A stretch of DNA of 64,000 nucleotides from Azorhizobium oxalatiphilum (GTDB lineage: Bacteria; Pseudomonadota; Alphaproteobacteria; Rhizobiales; Xanthobacteraceae), in NCBI RefSeq assembly GCF_014635325.1, contig NZ_BMCT01000002.1, positions 496,001 to 560,000 of the forward strand. The letters are read 5' to 3'. This document shows positions 1 to 8,371 of this stretch, piece by piece (the first letter of the stretch is position 1; every line of letters starts with the position of its first letter). A program made the translations under genes and the position numbers. The notes below the pieces were generated by a model that saw nothing but the letters and a program-made list of their open reading frames with translations, was not told where the DNA came from and searched no databases.

Positions 1-12
1 GAGCTTCGTCTC

Positions 13-774
13 ATGAGCCAGGACCTGTCGGGTAAGATCGCCCTCGTCACCGGCGCCAGCCGGGGCATCGGCCGCGCCATCGCGCTGGCGCTGGCGGCGC
101 GCGGCGCCACCATCGGCGTGCACTATGCCACCGGCGCCGACAAGGCCGCCGAAACGCTGGCCGCGATCGAGGCCGCCGGCGCCGCCGGCTTCCTCGTCGC
201 CGCCGACCTCTCGGGCGCGCAGCCGTGGGAGAGCGTCACCGCCCAGCTCAGGACCGAGCTGAAGGCGCGCGGCGCCGAAAAGTTCGACATCCTCGTGAAC
301 AATGCCGGCGTCTCCAAGCGCCTCGCCATCGAGGAGGTGGACGAGGCCGAGTTCGACCGCGTGCTCACTGTGAACCTGAAGGCGCCCTTCTTTCTGATCC
401 AGTCGCTGGCGCCGCTGCTCAATGACGGCGGGCGCATCGTCAACATCTCGTCCATGGGCACGCGGGCGGCCTATCCCTTCATGGCCACCTACGCCCCCTC
501 CAAGGCCGGGCTGGAGGCGCTGACCAAGCTGCTGGCGGTGCATTACGGCCCGCGCGGCATCACCGTGAATGCCGTCATGCCCGGCGCCACCGCCACCGAC
601 ATGAACGCCGTCTCCCGCGACCCCAACGTGCGCGCCGCCACCGCGAAAACCATCGCGCTCGGCCGCGTGGGCGAGCCGGAGGACATCGCCCGTGTGGTGG
701 CCTTCCTGGCCTCGCCGGACGGCGGCTGGGTGACGGGCCAGATCATCGACGCCAGCGGCGGCCAGCGGCTCTGA
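13..774 (+). CDS. SDR family NAD(P)-dependent oxidoreductase
   Basis: A 253-residue classical short-chain dehydrogenase. The Rossmann cofactor motif TGASRGIG covers residues 13-20, NNAG residues 96-99, and the catalytic set is Ser146/147, Tyr160 and Lys164 (YAPSK). The C-terminal GGWVTGQIIDASGG is the usual family ending, so the protein is complete. It resembles 3-oxoacyl-ACP reductase (FabG)-like catabolic SDRs, but the substrate cannot be read from the sequence. It is the first gene in the window and runs toward a convergent racemase gene. It may end an operon that begins outside the window. Confidence 0.93.
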   Translation: MSQDLSGKIALVTGASRGIGRAIALALAARGATIGVHYATGADKAAETLAAIEAAGAAGFLVAADLSGAQPWESVTAQLRTELKARGAEKFDILVNNAGVSKRLAIEEVDEAEFDRVLTVNLKAPFFLIQSLAPLLNDGGRIVNISSMGTRAAYPFMATYAPSKAGLEALTKLLAVHYGPRGITVNAVMPGATATDMNAVSRDPNVRAATAKTIALGRVGEPEDIARVVAFLASPDGGWVTGQIIDASGGQRL

Positions 775-802
775 GGGGCGCCTCGCTCAATCCATAAAGC
801 GC

Positions 803-1516
803 TCAGGCGGCGCGGCTGCCCGCCGCTCCGTCGAGGGCGAAGGCCACGGCGGCCTCCACATGGATGTCGGCGCTGTCGAAGCCGGGCAGCGCGAGGGCGT
901 CCGGATCGAGGATCATGCCCAGTTCGGTGCAGCCGAGGATCAGGCTGTCCGCGCCCTCAGCCTGCGCCGCACCGATCAGGCCGACCAGCACCTCGCGCGA
1001 GGCATCCAGCACCTTTCCGGCGCACAGTTCGTTGAAGATAATGTCATGCGTGAGGGTGCGCCCCGCCTCGTCGGGCACCATCACCTCGATGCCGTGGCCG
1101 GCCATGCGCGCCTGATAGAAACCCTGCTCCATGGTGTAGCGGGTGGCGAGCAGCAGCGGCCTGCGGCAGCCCGCCGCCTTCAGGCGCTCGGCGGTGGCGT
1201 CGATCACATGGATCAGCGGCACCGACACCGCTGCCGCCACGGCGGGGGCGACGAGATGCATGGTGACGGCGCAGATCAGCACACTCTCCGCACCGGCCTG
1301 TTCGAGGCCGCGGGCGGCATCGGCGAGATACCGGCCGGCCTCGTCCCAGCGGCCGGCCTTCTGCATGTCCACGATGAGCTGGAAATCCACCGAGCGCATG
1401 AGGATGTCGGCGGAGTGATTGCCGCCCAGACGGTCGCGCACCGCCTCATTGATCTTCCGGTAGTAGATGACCGAGCTTTCGAAGCTCATTCCGGCGATCA
1501 ATCCGAGCTTGCGCAT
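803..1516 (-). CDS. Aspartate/glutamate racemase family protein
   Basis: A 237-residue protein with the two-cysteine arrangement of cofactor-independent amino-acid racemases: Cys82 in ICAVTMH and Cys196 in ILGCTELG. The N-terminal GLIAGMSFESS matches the start of the YgeA/RacX branch (GLIGGMSWEST type). The family deprotonates and reprotonates the alpha carbon with the cysteine pair, so a broad-specificity racemase or a hydantoin-type racemase is likely. The ATG at 1514-1516 is preceded by GAGG at good spacing. It is convergent with the SDR gene; the gene upstream on the same strand is a broken orphan. Confidence 0.9.
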   Translation of the reverse strand: MRKLGLIAGMSFESSVIYYRKINEAVRDRLGGNHSADILMRSVDFQLIVDMQKAGRWDEAGRYLADAARGLEQAGAESVLICAVTMHLVAPAVAAAVSVPLIHVIDATAERLKAAGCRRPLLLATRYTMEQGFYQARMAGHGIEVMVPDEAGRTLTHDIIFNELCAGKVLDASREVLVGLIGAAQAEGADSLILGCTELGMILDPDALALPGFDSADIHVEAAVAFALDGAAGSRAA

Positions 1517-1570
1517 ATGTCCCTCGCCTTCAGTCCCTGATCCTGCCGCAGCTATAGCACGGGGCAGGCC

Positions 1571-2678
1571 CTACCCCATCCCCTCCAGCCGGCACAGATG
1601 CAGCCGGTCCTCGCTCCACACCGCCATCTGCGTGCCGTGGAAGGCGAGGCCCACCTTGCCGGGCTTCAGCTCGCCGAGGGACTGTTTCGGGGTCAGCGAC
1701 AGTTGCCCGAACGGCTTGGCCGCACCGGGCCGGAAGAAGGCGACCTTGTTGGTCTTCGCCAGCCGCACCGCTTCATAAGCGTCATCGCCGCTGAACAGCA
1801 GCGCCCCCTCCGGCCGCTCCTGAATGTCGCGCAGTTCGAAGCCCGGCGGCGCCGGGGAAGGCGGCGGTTCGCTCCTGCGGCCGAACAGGCTCTTGAGGAA
1901 GCCGCCACCTTGCGGCGGCGCCGGCGGTTCCGGCTTCGTGAGGCCATAGGTGGCGACGAGATTGGTCTGGAAGGCCGGGCCGTGGTTGAGCATGGTGGCG
2001 GTGCCGCCCCGCGTCACGCAGGCCACCCGGTCGCCGGCACCGTGGATGGCGTGGATGAGCGGCGTCTCATGCAGGCTGAAGGTGCGCTCGGTCCAGCGGT
2101 CGAGCACGTCCGCCTCCTCCATCTGCCGGAAAGCCCCCACCCAGTGCAGCGCATCCCCGCGCCGTTCCAGCCGCGCCAGATAGCGCCCGCCGCGCTGGTA
2201 GAAATTGTCCGAGAACAGCGCCACCGCCGCCCCGTCGCGCAGCGGTTCCAGATGCAGCAGGCTGGGCTGGCGCCGGTGCGGGTCGGCCAGCACCATGGGG
2301 TCGGCGTCGAAATGAGCGGGATTGGCCACCGGCAGGACGTCGGGCGGGCCGCCGGCCAGATCGCCCGCCAGATCGCCCGCTAAGTCCGGCCAGACCAGAC
2401 AGCTCTCTCCGCAGAACAGCGCCAGCCGGCCGTCGAGGCGGAACCAGCGGCGCTCGCCCCGTTGTGGAGCCGGCGCAGCAATGTCGCTCTTGAGCCGCCT
2501 TATCGAGACGATGTCACCGGATGCAGCGTTGACGACGGCAACGCCACTTTTCTTCTGGAAATCTTACGGAGAGAAGAAGACGTTTCGCATCGTGAAACAC
2601 CACCGAGCGGATGCGCTCGAACCGGCCCTCGGCCGCGATGTGCACTGCGATGCTGGACGAAAGGGTCGTTCCGGTCAT
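1571..2678 (-). pseudogene. Frameshifted conserved-looking protein of unknown function
   Basis: The obvious open frame (1571-2329 from a GTG) is only the C-terminal part. The frame stays open further upstream with protein-like sequence (RRWFRLDGRLALFCGES). A second frame supplies an N-terminus starting at ATG 2676-2678 behind GGAGG (MTGTTLSSSIAVHIAAEGRF). The two frames differ by one base. Deleting one base of the A-pair at 2564-2565 (complement of TT) joins them smoothly (RLLLSVDFQKKSGVAVV) into one protein of 368 residues. The function is not recognised. The middle is rich in aromatic and charged residues, and a Pro-rich linker (EPPAPPQGGG, EPPPSPAPP) follows. It is either a recent pseudogene or a base-call error. 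Confidence 0.7.
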
Positions 2679-2839
2679 GCCGCCTCCGTCTGTTGCGTGG
2701 GCCGGATGAGGGAATAGCCATGGGATGGCCTGAAACGGCCGCGAAGGACAATGGGATTACGCCGAGATACGTCCGGACGAGAATAATTTTGCGCTACATC
2801 TGGATAATGTACTCGCCGGCATAGCGGCGCGGGCTACCG

Positions 2840-3307
2840 TCATTTCAGCATGTAGCTGGTTGGCACGGCGGTGGTGAACTTCATCTCTTCCATGGCCAGC
2901 GAGGACGAGAGGTTGGAGAACTCCAGCCGCGAGATGAGGCGCTTGTAGACCGCATCATAGGTATCAATATCCGGCACCACAAGGCGCAGCAGATAGTCGG
3001 TCTCGCCGGTCAGGCGCCAGGCCTCGACGATCTCGGGAATGTCGGAGATGACGCGACGGAAGGCTTCCAGCCACTCCATGGCGTGGCGCGGAGCCTTCAC
3101 GGAGACGAAAACGGTGAGCGGCACATTGGCCTTGCGGCGATCCAGCAGCGCCACGCGCTTCAGGATGACGCCGTCGTCTTCGAGCTTCTTGATCCGGCGC
3201 CAGCAGGGCGTCGGGCTCAGCCCCACGCGGTCCGCGATCGCGGCGGCCGACATCAGCGCGTCTTCCTGAAGAAGGTCGAGGATCCGGCAGTCAATGGCGT
3301 CGGGCAA
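2840..3307 (-). CDS. Lrp/AsnC family transcriptional regulator
   Basis: About 155 residues: an N-terminal AsnC-type winged helix (DAIDCRILDLLQEDALMSAAAIADRVGLS, then PTPCWRRIKKLEDDGVI) followed by a C-terminal RAM/ligand-binding domain (VFVSVKAPRHAMEW, LTGETDYLLRLVVPDIDTY). I start it at the TTG at 3305-3307 because AGGAG lies just upstream; an upstream TTG at 3337 would add ten residues without a good site. Lrp-type proteins usually sense amino acids and often regulate adjacent or divergent genes. Here the neighbour on the same strand is otnK, which has its own LacI-type regulator, so the target is open. Confidence 0.92.
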   Translation of the reverse strand: MPDAIDCRILDLLQEDALMSAAAIADRVGLSPTPCWRRIKKLEDDGVILKRVALLDRRKANVPLTVFVSVKAPRHAMEWLEAFRRVISDIPEIVEAWRLTGETDYLLRLVVPDIDTYDAVYKRLISRLEFSNLSSSLAMEEMKFTTAVPTSYMLK

Positions 3308-3416
3308 CGGTCCTCTCCTGAGAAAGCGGTCGCGCAAAGGATGGGCCTTTTAGCACAAACATTGCGCCAAGGCCCATGGCCATTGAACCACACGCGCAGG
3401 AAAAGGATAGCTCGCT

Positions 3417-4703
3417 CTATGGTTGCATGGCAGCGACGGCGGCGGCGAAGAAGTCCGGACCGCCGAAATTGCCGGACTTCAGCGCCAGCAGCATGGCCGG
3501 CGCGTGATCCACCGTGCGCAGCAGCGGCACGCCGGCCGCGATCTCCCGCCCGATGGCGAAGGCGGCAAGGCCCAGCCGGTCCACGCAGGCCCCCGACGTC
3601 TCCCCGCCCGCCACGATGAGCCGCCGCACGCCAGCCTCCACCAGCCCCTCGGCCAGACGCGCGGAGGCCTGCTCGATGGCATGGCCGGACGCCTCCCGCC
3701 CATAACGCGCCTGCAGGGCGGCCACCTGATCCGGCGTGCCGCTGGCGGCGATGAGCACAGGAGTGCCCTCCAGCTTCGGCCGCGCCCAATCCAGCGCGGC
3801 GACGATGGCTGCGTCCGGCGCCGTGACCAGCTGTTCGGGATCCAGCCGCAGCACGGGCATGATGGCTTCGGCACGGGCGATCTGCTCCAGCGTCGCCGCC
3901 GAGCAGCTGCCGGCGATGGCGGCGACGGCACCGGCGACCGGCGCGCCCGTGGCGGCGTCCGATCCGCCGCTTACGCCCTGCGCCACCAGCGCGCGGGCAA
4001 GGCCGAGGCCGAGGCCCGAGGCGCCGACGGAAAGGGGCGCCTCCAGCGCCACCAGCCCCAGCGTCTCCAGATCGCGCTCGAACACCGCATCGGCGATGGC
4101 GGCCCCTGTTCCCGCCTGCGCCAGCGCGCCAAGGCGGGCCCGCACCGCCTCCGCGCCCTGCACCACGGTGGCGAGGTCCACCAGAGCGACGCCGGCCTGC
4201 GATTGCCGGGCGAGCACGCGCACGAGGCTGGAATCCGTCATGGGATTGAGCGGATGATCCTTGAGCGGGCTTTCATTCAGCGGCACGCCGTTCACGAACA
4301 GATTGCCGAAATAGACCGTGCGCCCGGTCTCCGGAAAGGCGGGGGTGACGAGCACCGGCCACTGCCCGGCCTCCGGCCCGAGATCGCCGCGCAGCGCATC
4401 CAAGACCTGGCCGATATTGCCGGCATCGGTGGAATCGAAGGTGGAGCAGATCTTGAACAGGATGTGCCGCGCCCCCTGCCTCTTCAGCCAGTCCCGCGCC
4501 GCCTGCGACTGCGCCACCGCATCAGCGGCCGGGATGGAGCGGCTCTTGAGCGCCACCACCACCGCATCCACATCGGACAGGACAAGGTCCGGCGCGGGCA
4601 CGCCGATGGTCTGCACGGTGCGAAGGCCCGCCTTGGTGAGCGTGTTGGCGAGATCGGAAGCGCCGGTGTAATCGTCGGCGATGGCCCCAAGCCTGATGCT
4701 CAT
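3417..4703 (-). CDS. otnK: 3-oxo-tetronate kinase (four-carbon acid sugar kinase)
   Basis: A 428-residue DUF1537-type kinase. The N-terminal sugar-binding motif ADDYTGASD spans residues 9-17, and the C-terminal nucleotide-binding part holds VAGGETSGAC. Proteins of this family phosphorylate 3-oxo-tetronates at O4 using ATP. The start codon overlaps the end of the upstream dehydrogenase gene by 4 bp, so the two are translationally coupled. With the dehydrogenase and the class II aldolase across the divergent promoter it forms the dehydrogenase-kinase-decarboxylase route known for L-threonate/D-erythronate, ending in dihydroxyacetone phosphate. Confidence 0.92.
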   Translation of the reverse strand: MSIRLGAIADDYTGASDLANTLTKAGLRTVQTIGVPAPDLVLSDVDAVVVALKSRSIPAADAVAQSQAARDWLKRQGARHILFKICSTFDSTDAGNIGQVLDALRGDLGPEAGQWPVLVTPAFPETGRTVYFGNLFVNGVPLNESPLKDHPLNPMTDSSLVRVLARQSQAGVALVDLATVVQGAEAVRARLGALAQAGTGAAIADAVFERDLETLGLVALEAPLSVGASGLGLGLARALVAQGVSGGSDAATGAPVAGAVAAIAGSCSAATLEQIARAEAIMPVLRLDPEQLVTAPDAAIVAALDWARPKLEGTPVLIAASGTPDQVAALQARYGREASGHAIEQASARLAEGLVEAGVRRLIVAGGETSGACVDRLGLAAFAIGREIAAGVPLLRTVDHAPAMLLALKSGNFGGPDFFAAAVAAMQP

Positions 4704-5713
4704 TTGCCCGCTCCCGGCAGAGTGACGCCGGACATGCCGGCATAAAGGCGCGCAAGCGAACTGTCGTCGTCCCGCCCCATGCCCGCGCCGGATGCGCCGA
4801 GATAGAGCTGGAGCGCGGCGGCGGCCAAAGGCACCGGATAGCGGGCGGTGCGGGCCATATCCTGCACGATGCCCAGATCCTTCACGAAAATCTCCACCGC
4901 GCTGAGCGGCGTATAATCACCGGCCAGCACATGGGGCATGCGGTTCTCGAACATCCAGCTGTTGCCCGCCGAGGCGGTGATCACCTCATAGACCTGCGCG
5001 AGGTCCAGCCCCTGCTTCGCGGCGAAGGTGATGGCCTCGCAGGCGGCCGCGATATGCACGCCGGCCAGCAACTGGTTGATCATCTTGAAGGCCGCGCCGG
5101 TGCCGGCCTCGTCCCCCAGCCGATAGAGCTTCGCGGACATGGCGTTGAGCGCCCCTTCCGCAGCCGCGAATGCCTCCGGCCGGCCGGAGGCGAGAATGGT
5201 CAGCTCCCCCTTGGCCGCCCGCGCGGCGCCGCCGGAAATGGGTGCGTCGAGATAGAGCCGCCCCATGCCCTCCAGCCGGGCCGCCAGCGCGCGGGCCCGC
5301 GCCGGGTCCATGGTGGCGCAGGAGAGGAAGACCGCCCCTTCGGGCATGGCCTCGGCCACCCCGCCGGGGCCGAACAGCACCGCTTCCGTCTGGTCCGCAT
5401 TCACCACCACGCACACCACCACGGCGGCGCCTGCCGCCGCCTGCGCCGGGCGCGCGGCGGCGGTGCCACCCCCGGCCTCAAGGCGCGCGAGAGCGTCGGA
5501 CGAAAGGTCAGCCCCGGTGACGGCGAAACCGGCGGCCAGCAGGCTCTGCGCCATGCCGAACCCCATGGCGCCGAGGCCGATCACCGCCACCTGCGGCTGG
5601 CCGCGCGCGGCGCCGGGCCTGTTGTCCTGTGGGGCCTGCTGCGGGGCATTCTGCTGCGGGTCGCGCGCCGGCGCGCCCGGCGCCGTGCCGCCGGTGCCTG
5701 TCTCAACCGTCAT
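4700..5713 (-). CDS. ltnD: L-threonate (four-carbon acid sugar) dehydrogenase
   Basis: A 337-residue beta-hydroxyacid dehydrogenase. The NAD-binding motif GLGAMG is at residues 46-51, the substrate segment DAPISGGAARA is typical, and FKMINQLL contains the family's catalytic lysine. Normal relatives are about 300 residues; this one has a 40-residue Gln/Pro/Ala-rich N-terminal extension with no other Met start inside it. It is the first gene of a leftward operon with otnK, divergent from the LacI-type regulator. LtnD is inferred from this context; it could also act on D-erythronate or a related tetronate. Confidence 0.85.
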   Translation of the reverse strand: MTVETGTGGTAPGAPARDPQQNAPQQAPQDNRPGAARGQPQVAVIGLGAMGFGMAQSLLAAGFAVTGADLSSDALARLEAGGGTAAARPAQAAAGAAVVVCVVVNADQTEAVLFGPGGVAEAMPEGAVFLSCATMDPARARALAARLEGMGRLYLDAPISGGAARAAKGELTILASGRPEAFAAAEGALNAMSAKLYRLGDEAGTGAAFKMINQLLAGVHIAAACEAITFAAKQGLDLAQVYEVITASAGNSWMFENRMPHVLAGDYTPLSAVEIFVKDLGIVQDMARTARYPVPLAAAALQLYLGASGAGMGRDDDSSLARLYAGMSGVTLPGAGK

Positions 5714-5786
5714 GGCCTGCCCTTCCCGTGTTCCGTCCCGTATGTCTGGCTTTGGGTGCCGTTTCCGGCTCCCTTTGGGCGCGCTT

Positions 5787-5800
5787 TGGCAGCGCTGCCA
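5787..5800. promoter_or_regulatory. Palindromic operator copy 1 (likely LacI-family site)
   Basis: TGGCAGCGCTGCCA is a perfect 14-bp palindrome with the central CpG typical of LacI-family operators. It lies in the divergent ltnD/regulator intergenic region. The second copy starts 56 bp downstream. Confidence 0.7.
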
Positions 5801-5842
5801 TCCCGTAGCCTATCCCTTCCCCAAATCGTTTCAAGCCTTCCA

Positions 5843-5856
5843 TGGCAGCGCTGCCG
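5843..5856. promoter_or_regulatory. Palindromic operator copy 2 (likely LacI-family site)
   Basis: TGGCAGCGCTGCCG matches copy 1 at 13 of 14 positions. The two centres are 56 bp apart, compatible with a looped repressor tetramer. Because an in-frame ATG at 5842 abuts this operator, that ATG is unlikely to be the true start of the regulator gene. Confidence 0.68.
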
Positions 5857-5955
5857 GAGATCCTTGCGCGCGGCGGCGCGAGATGGGACAGTCCGGCCCG
5901 AACCGGCTCCGGGATCATGAGCGAGCGCCGGACAGGTTGGGAAGGAAACATCCGC

Positions 5956-6975
5956 GTGGACGACCGCGTGCCCCGCCCGCCCGCCGCGACACTCGCGGAT
6001 GTGGCCGCTGCCGCCGGCGTCGGCGAGAGCACGGTGTCGCGCGTGCTGCGCAGCCACGGCTCCTTCTCCCCCAAGACCCGCGAACGGGTGATGGCCGCCG
6101 CCGCGCGCCTCGGCTATGTGCCGAACCGCATCGCCGGCACGCTGGCCTCCTCCGGCTCGAAGCTGGTGGGCATCGTCATTCCCTCGCTGGCCAATATCGT
6201 GTTCCCCGATGTGCTGCGCGGCGCCAGCCAGTCGCTGGAGGCGGACGGCTACCAGCCGGTGATCGCGGTCTCGGAATATGATCCGCTGCGCGAGGAGCAG
6301 AGCATCGCCGCCATGCTGGCGTGGCGGCCGGCGGCGCTCATGGTGGCCGGGCTGGAGCACACGGCGCAGGCCCGCGCGCTCATGGCCTCCTCCGGCACCC
6401 GCATCATCGAGCTGATGGACCTCGACGGCCCCTCCATCCATCTGGCGGTGGGTTATTCCAATCTGGAGGTGGGCCGGGCCAGTGCCCGCCATCTGCTGGC
6501 GCGCGGCTACCGGCGCATCGCCTATGTGGGCCATGATCTGGCCGCCGATACCCGCGCCGCCAAGCGCCTCGCCGGCTTCGAGCAGGTGCTGCGCGAACAG
6601 GGCCTCGCGCTTCAGGATCGCGAGACGGTCGCCGCGCCCACCTCCGTGGAGGCCGGACAGGCAGGTCTTGAGCGCGTGCTCGCCCGCGCGAAAGGTGTCG
6701 AGGCGGTCTATTTCTCCAATGACGACATGGCCTTCGGTGGCTATTTCCTGTGTCTGTCGCGGGGCATCGTCCTGCCGGAGAAGCTGGCGCTGTTCGGCTT
6801 CAACGGCCTTGCCATCGGCCGGGTGCTGCCGCAGCCGCTCTCCACCATCCGCACGCCGCGGGTGGAGATCGGGGCCGCCGCCGCCCGCCTCGCGGTGGCG
6901 CCCTTCACCTGCGATCCGCCGCCGGATCCGCGCCTCGACCTCGGCTTCGAACTGGTGCCCGGCGGCACCGCCTGA
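5956..6975 (+). CDS. LacI family transcriptional regulator of the tetronate cluster
   Basis: A LacI-type repressor. The helix-turn-helix is at the N-terminus (ATLADVAAAAGVGESTVSRVL) with the hinge-helix segment LGYVPNRIAGTLAS, followed by a periplasmic-binding-protein-like effector domain (KLVGIVIPSLANIVFPDVL, YFSNDDMAFGGYF). I use the GTG at 5956, preceded by AAGGA at about 9 nt, giving 339 residues, the usual family length. In-frame ATGs at 5842 and 5917 are upstream; the first abuts an operator. It is divergent from ltnD-otnK and upstream of otnC, and probably represses both directions until a tetronate or derivative binds. Confidence 0.88.
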   Translation: MDDRVPRPPAATLADVAAAAGVGESTVSRVLRSHGSFSPKTRERVMAAAARLGYVPNRIAGTLASSGSKLVGIVIPSLANIVFPDVLRGASQSLEADGYQPVIAVSEYDPLREEQSIAAMLAWRPAALMVAGLEHTAQARALMASSGTRIIELMDLDGPSIHLAVGYSNLEVGRASARHLLARGYRRIAYVGHDLAADTRAAKRLAGFEQVLREQGLALQDRETVAAPTSVEAGQAGLERVLARAKGVEAVYFSNDDMAFGGYFLCLSRGIVLPEKLALFGFNGLAIGRVLPQPLSTIRTPRVEIGAAAARLAVAPFTCDPPPDPRLDLGFELVPGGTA

Positions 6976-6988
6976 GACTGGACATGTC

Positions 6989-7732
6989 ATGACCTCTGAG
7001 ACCGCGCTCCGCGAGGACATCTGCCGCTTCGCCCGCTCCCTGTTCGAGCGCGGGCTGACCCCCGGCTCATCAGGCAACATCTCCGTCCGGCTGGAGGATG
7101 GCGGCTGGCTGGTGACGCCCACCAACGCCTCGCTGGGCCATCTCGACCCTGCCCGCCTGTCGCGGCTGGATGCGGACGGCAACCTGCTCTCCGGTGACAA
7201 GCCCACCAAGGAGATCCCGCTGCATGGCGCGCTCTATGACACCCGCGCCTCGGCCCGCGCGGTGGTGCATCTGCACTCCACCCATGCGGTGGCGCTCACC
7301 ATGCTGCCGGAGATCGACCCGCGCTCGGCTTTGCCGCCGCTCACCCCCTATTATCTGATGCGCGCCGGCCAGACGGCGCTCGTACCCTATTACCGGCCGG
7401 GCGACCCGGCGGTGGCAGACGCCATCAAGGGGCTGGCGGGGAAGTACAGTTCCGTTTTGCTCTCCAACCACGGGCCGGTGGTGGCGGGCGAGAGCCTTGA
7501 GGCGGCAGTGTTCGCCACCGAGGAGCTGGAGGAGACGGCGAAGCTCTATCTCCTCACCCGCAACGTGAACCCGCGTTATCTGACGCGCGCCCAGGTGGAC
7601 GATCTGGTCTCCACCTTCAAATGCGAGATCGCCGACGAGGACGCACTGGACAAGCAGTGCCGCGCCGACGACTGCCCGGCGCACGGCTTCGGCTTTCTGA
7701 GCGGACGCGGGCGGGAGCCGGTGGAGGACTGA
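6989..7732 (+). CDS. otnC: 3-oxo-tetronate 4-phosphate decarboxylase (class II aldolase family)
   Basis: A 247-residue class II aldolase/adducin-domain protein. The metal-binding HLHSTH is near residues 90-95, SSGNISVR lies in the phosphate-binding region, and NHGPVV is the third conserved segment. OtnC proteins decarboxylate 3-oxo-tetronate 4-phosphate to dihydroxyacetone phosphate, which fits the ltnD and otnK genes just across the regulator. The start ATG (MTSETALRED) lies 13 nt after the regulator's stop, so the two are one operon. An L-fuculose-phosphate aldolase-like role is the alternative on sequence alone; the context favours OtnC. Confidence 0.88.
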   Translation: MTSETALREDICRFARSLFERGLTPGSSGNISVRLEDGGWLVTPTNASLGHLDPARLSRLDADGNLLSGDKPTKEIPLHGALYDTRASARAVVHLHSTHAVALTMLPEIDPRSALPPLTPYYLMRAGQTALVPYYRPGDPAVADAIKGLAGKYSSVLLSNHGPVVAGESLEAAVFATEELEETAKLYLLTRNVNPRYLTRAQVDDLVSTFKCEIADEDALDKQCRADDCPAHGFGFLSGRGREPVED

Positions 7733-7766
7733 GCAGCCGCGCCACCCCTCCCGCAACGATACGCCC

Positions 7767-8150
7767 ATGCTCCCCATCAGACCCATGGCCGAGGCGGCGG
7801 CGCACGCGCTGACGGCGAGCCGCGACACCATTGTCATCGACCTCGCCGGCACGACGACCGCGCAGGAGGCTCTTGTGCGCATCGGCAGGGTGCTGAAGGG
7901 CGCCGACAGCCCGCTCATCGCGGGCCGGTCGCTGGATGCCTTTCAGGATGTGGTGTCGGACTGGATGCTGGAGAACATCCACCATCGCCGGCATGTCACG
8001 CTGATCCACGCCGAGGCACTGCGGCGCATCGACAAGGCGCTGCTGCCTGAGATCGCCGCATGCCTCGACGAGGCGCGCGCACTGGCTATCCGCCACAGCC
8101 CCGACGCCATGGCGGTGAAGGACAATATCGTCATCCGCATCTTCGCCTGA
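7767..8150 (+). CDS. Barstar-like protein
   Basis: A 127-residue protein resembling the barstar (ribonuclease inhibitor) fold. An early beta-strand IVIDLAGTTT is followed by AQEALVRIGRVL, then the family-typical GRSLDAFQDVVSDWM segment, a basic/aromatic turn, and a closing VTLIHAEAL strand. Barstars bind and inhibit barnase-like RNases in the cytoplasm. No RNase gene lies beside it; it follows otnC by 34 bp and is therefore an orphan here. A second in-frame ATG at 7785 (MAEAAAHAL) is possible as the start. The family call is by pattern and moderately sure. Confidence 0.6.
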   Translation: MLPIRPMAEAAAHALTASRDTIVIDLAGTTTAQEALVRIGRVLKGADSPLIAGRSLDAFQDVVSDWMLENIHHRRHVTLIHAEALRRIDKALLPEIAACLDEARALAIRHSPDAMAVKDNIVIRIFA

Positions 8151-8310
8151 CAGGACGCCGCGCCCGGCGCCGGCCGGAAGGTGCCCCTCCCGACCAAGTC
8201 ATATTGCAGTGCAACACGCTTCTATTCTTGGTCGCCGATTCTATTTCAAATGACGAAATCATCGCAGATGCAACAGGCAAAGTTGATGCGAAATGATGGG
8301 ATATAAAAGC

Positions 8311-8367
8311 AAGCCTCAGGACAGCACCGCCTTATAATAAGGGTAGCATAGTGCCGCCTTGAGGCTT
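8311..8367. promoter_or_regulatory. Imperfect inverted repeat around a TATAAT box before the chemoreceptor gene
   Basis: The arm AAGCCTCAGGacaGCAC (8311-8327) pairs with GTGCcgCCttGAGGCTT (8351-8367). The intervening 23 bp hold TTATAAT (8332-8338), a good -10 box. The right arm ends 4 bp before the ATG at 8372. The symmetry around the promoter suggests an operator rather than an RNA hairpin, since a transcript from this box would lack the left arm. Confidence 0.5.
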
Positions 8368-8371
8368 AGCC

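Noticed and set aside
3423-4745. Long antisense frame over otnK (440 codons)
   Set aside because: Arg/His/Gly-rich shadow of high-GC codon bias; otnK on the other strand has clear domains.
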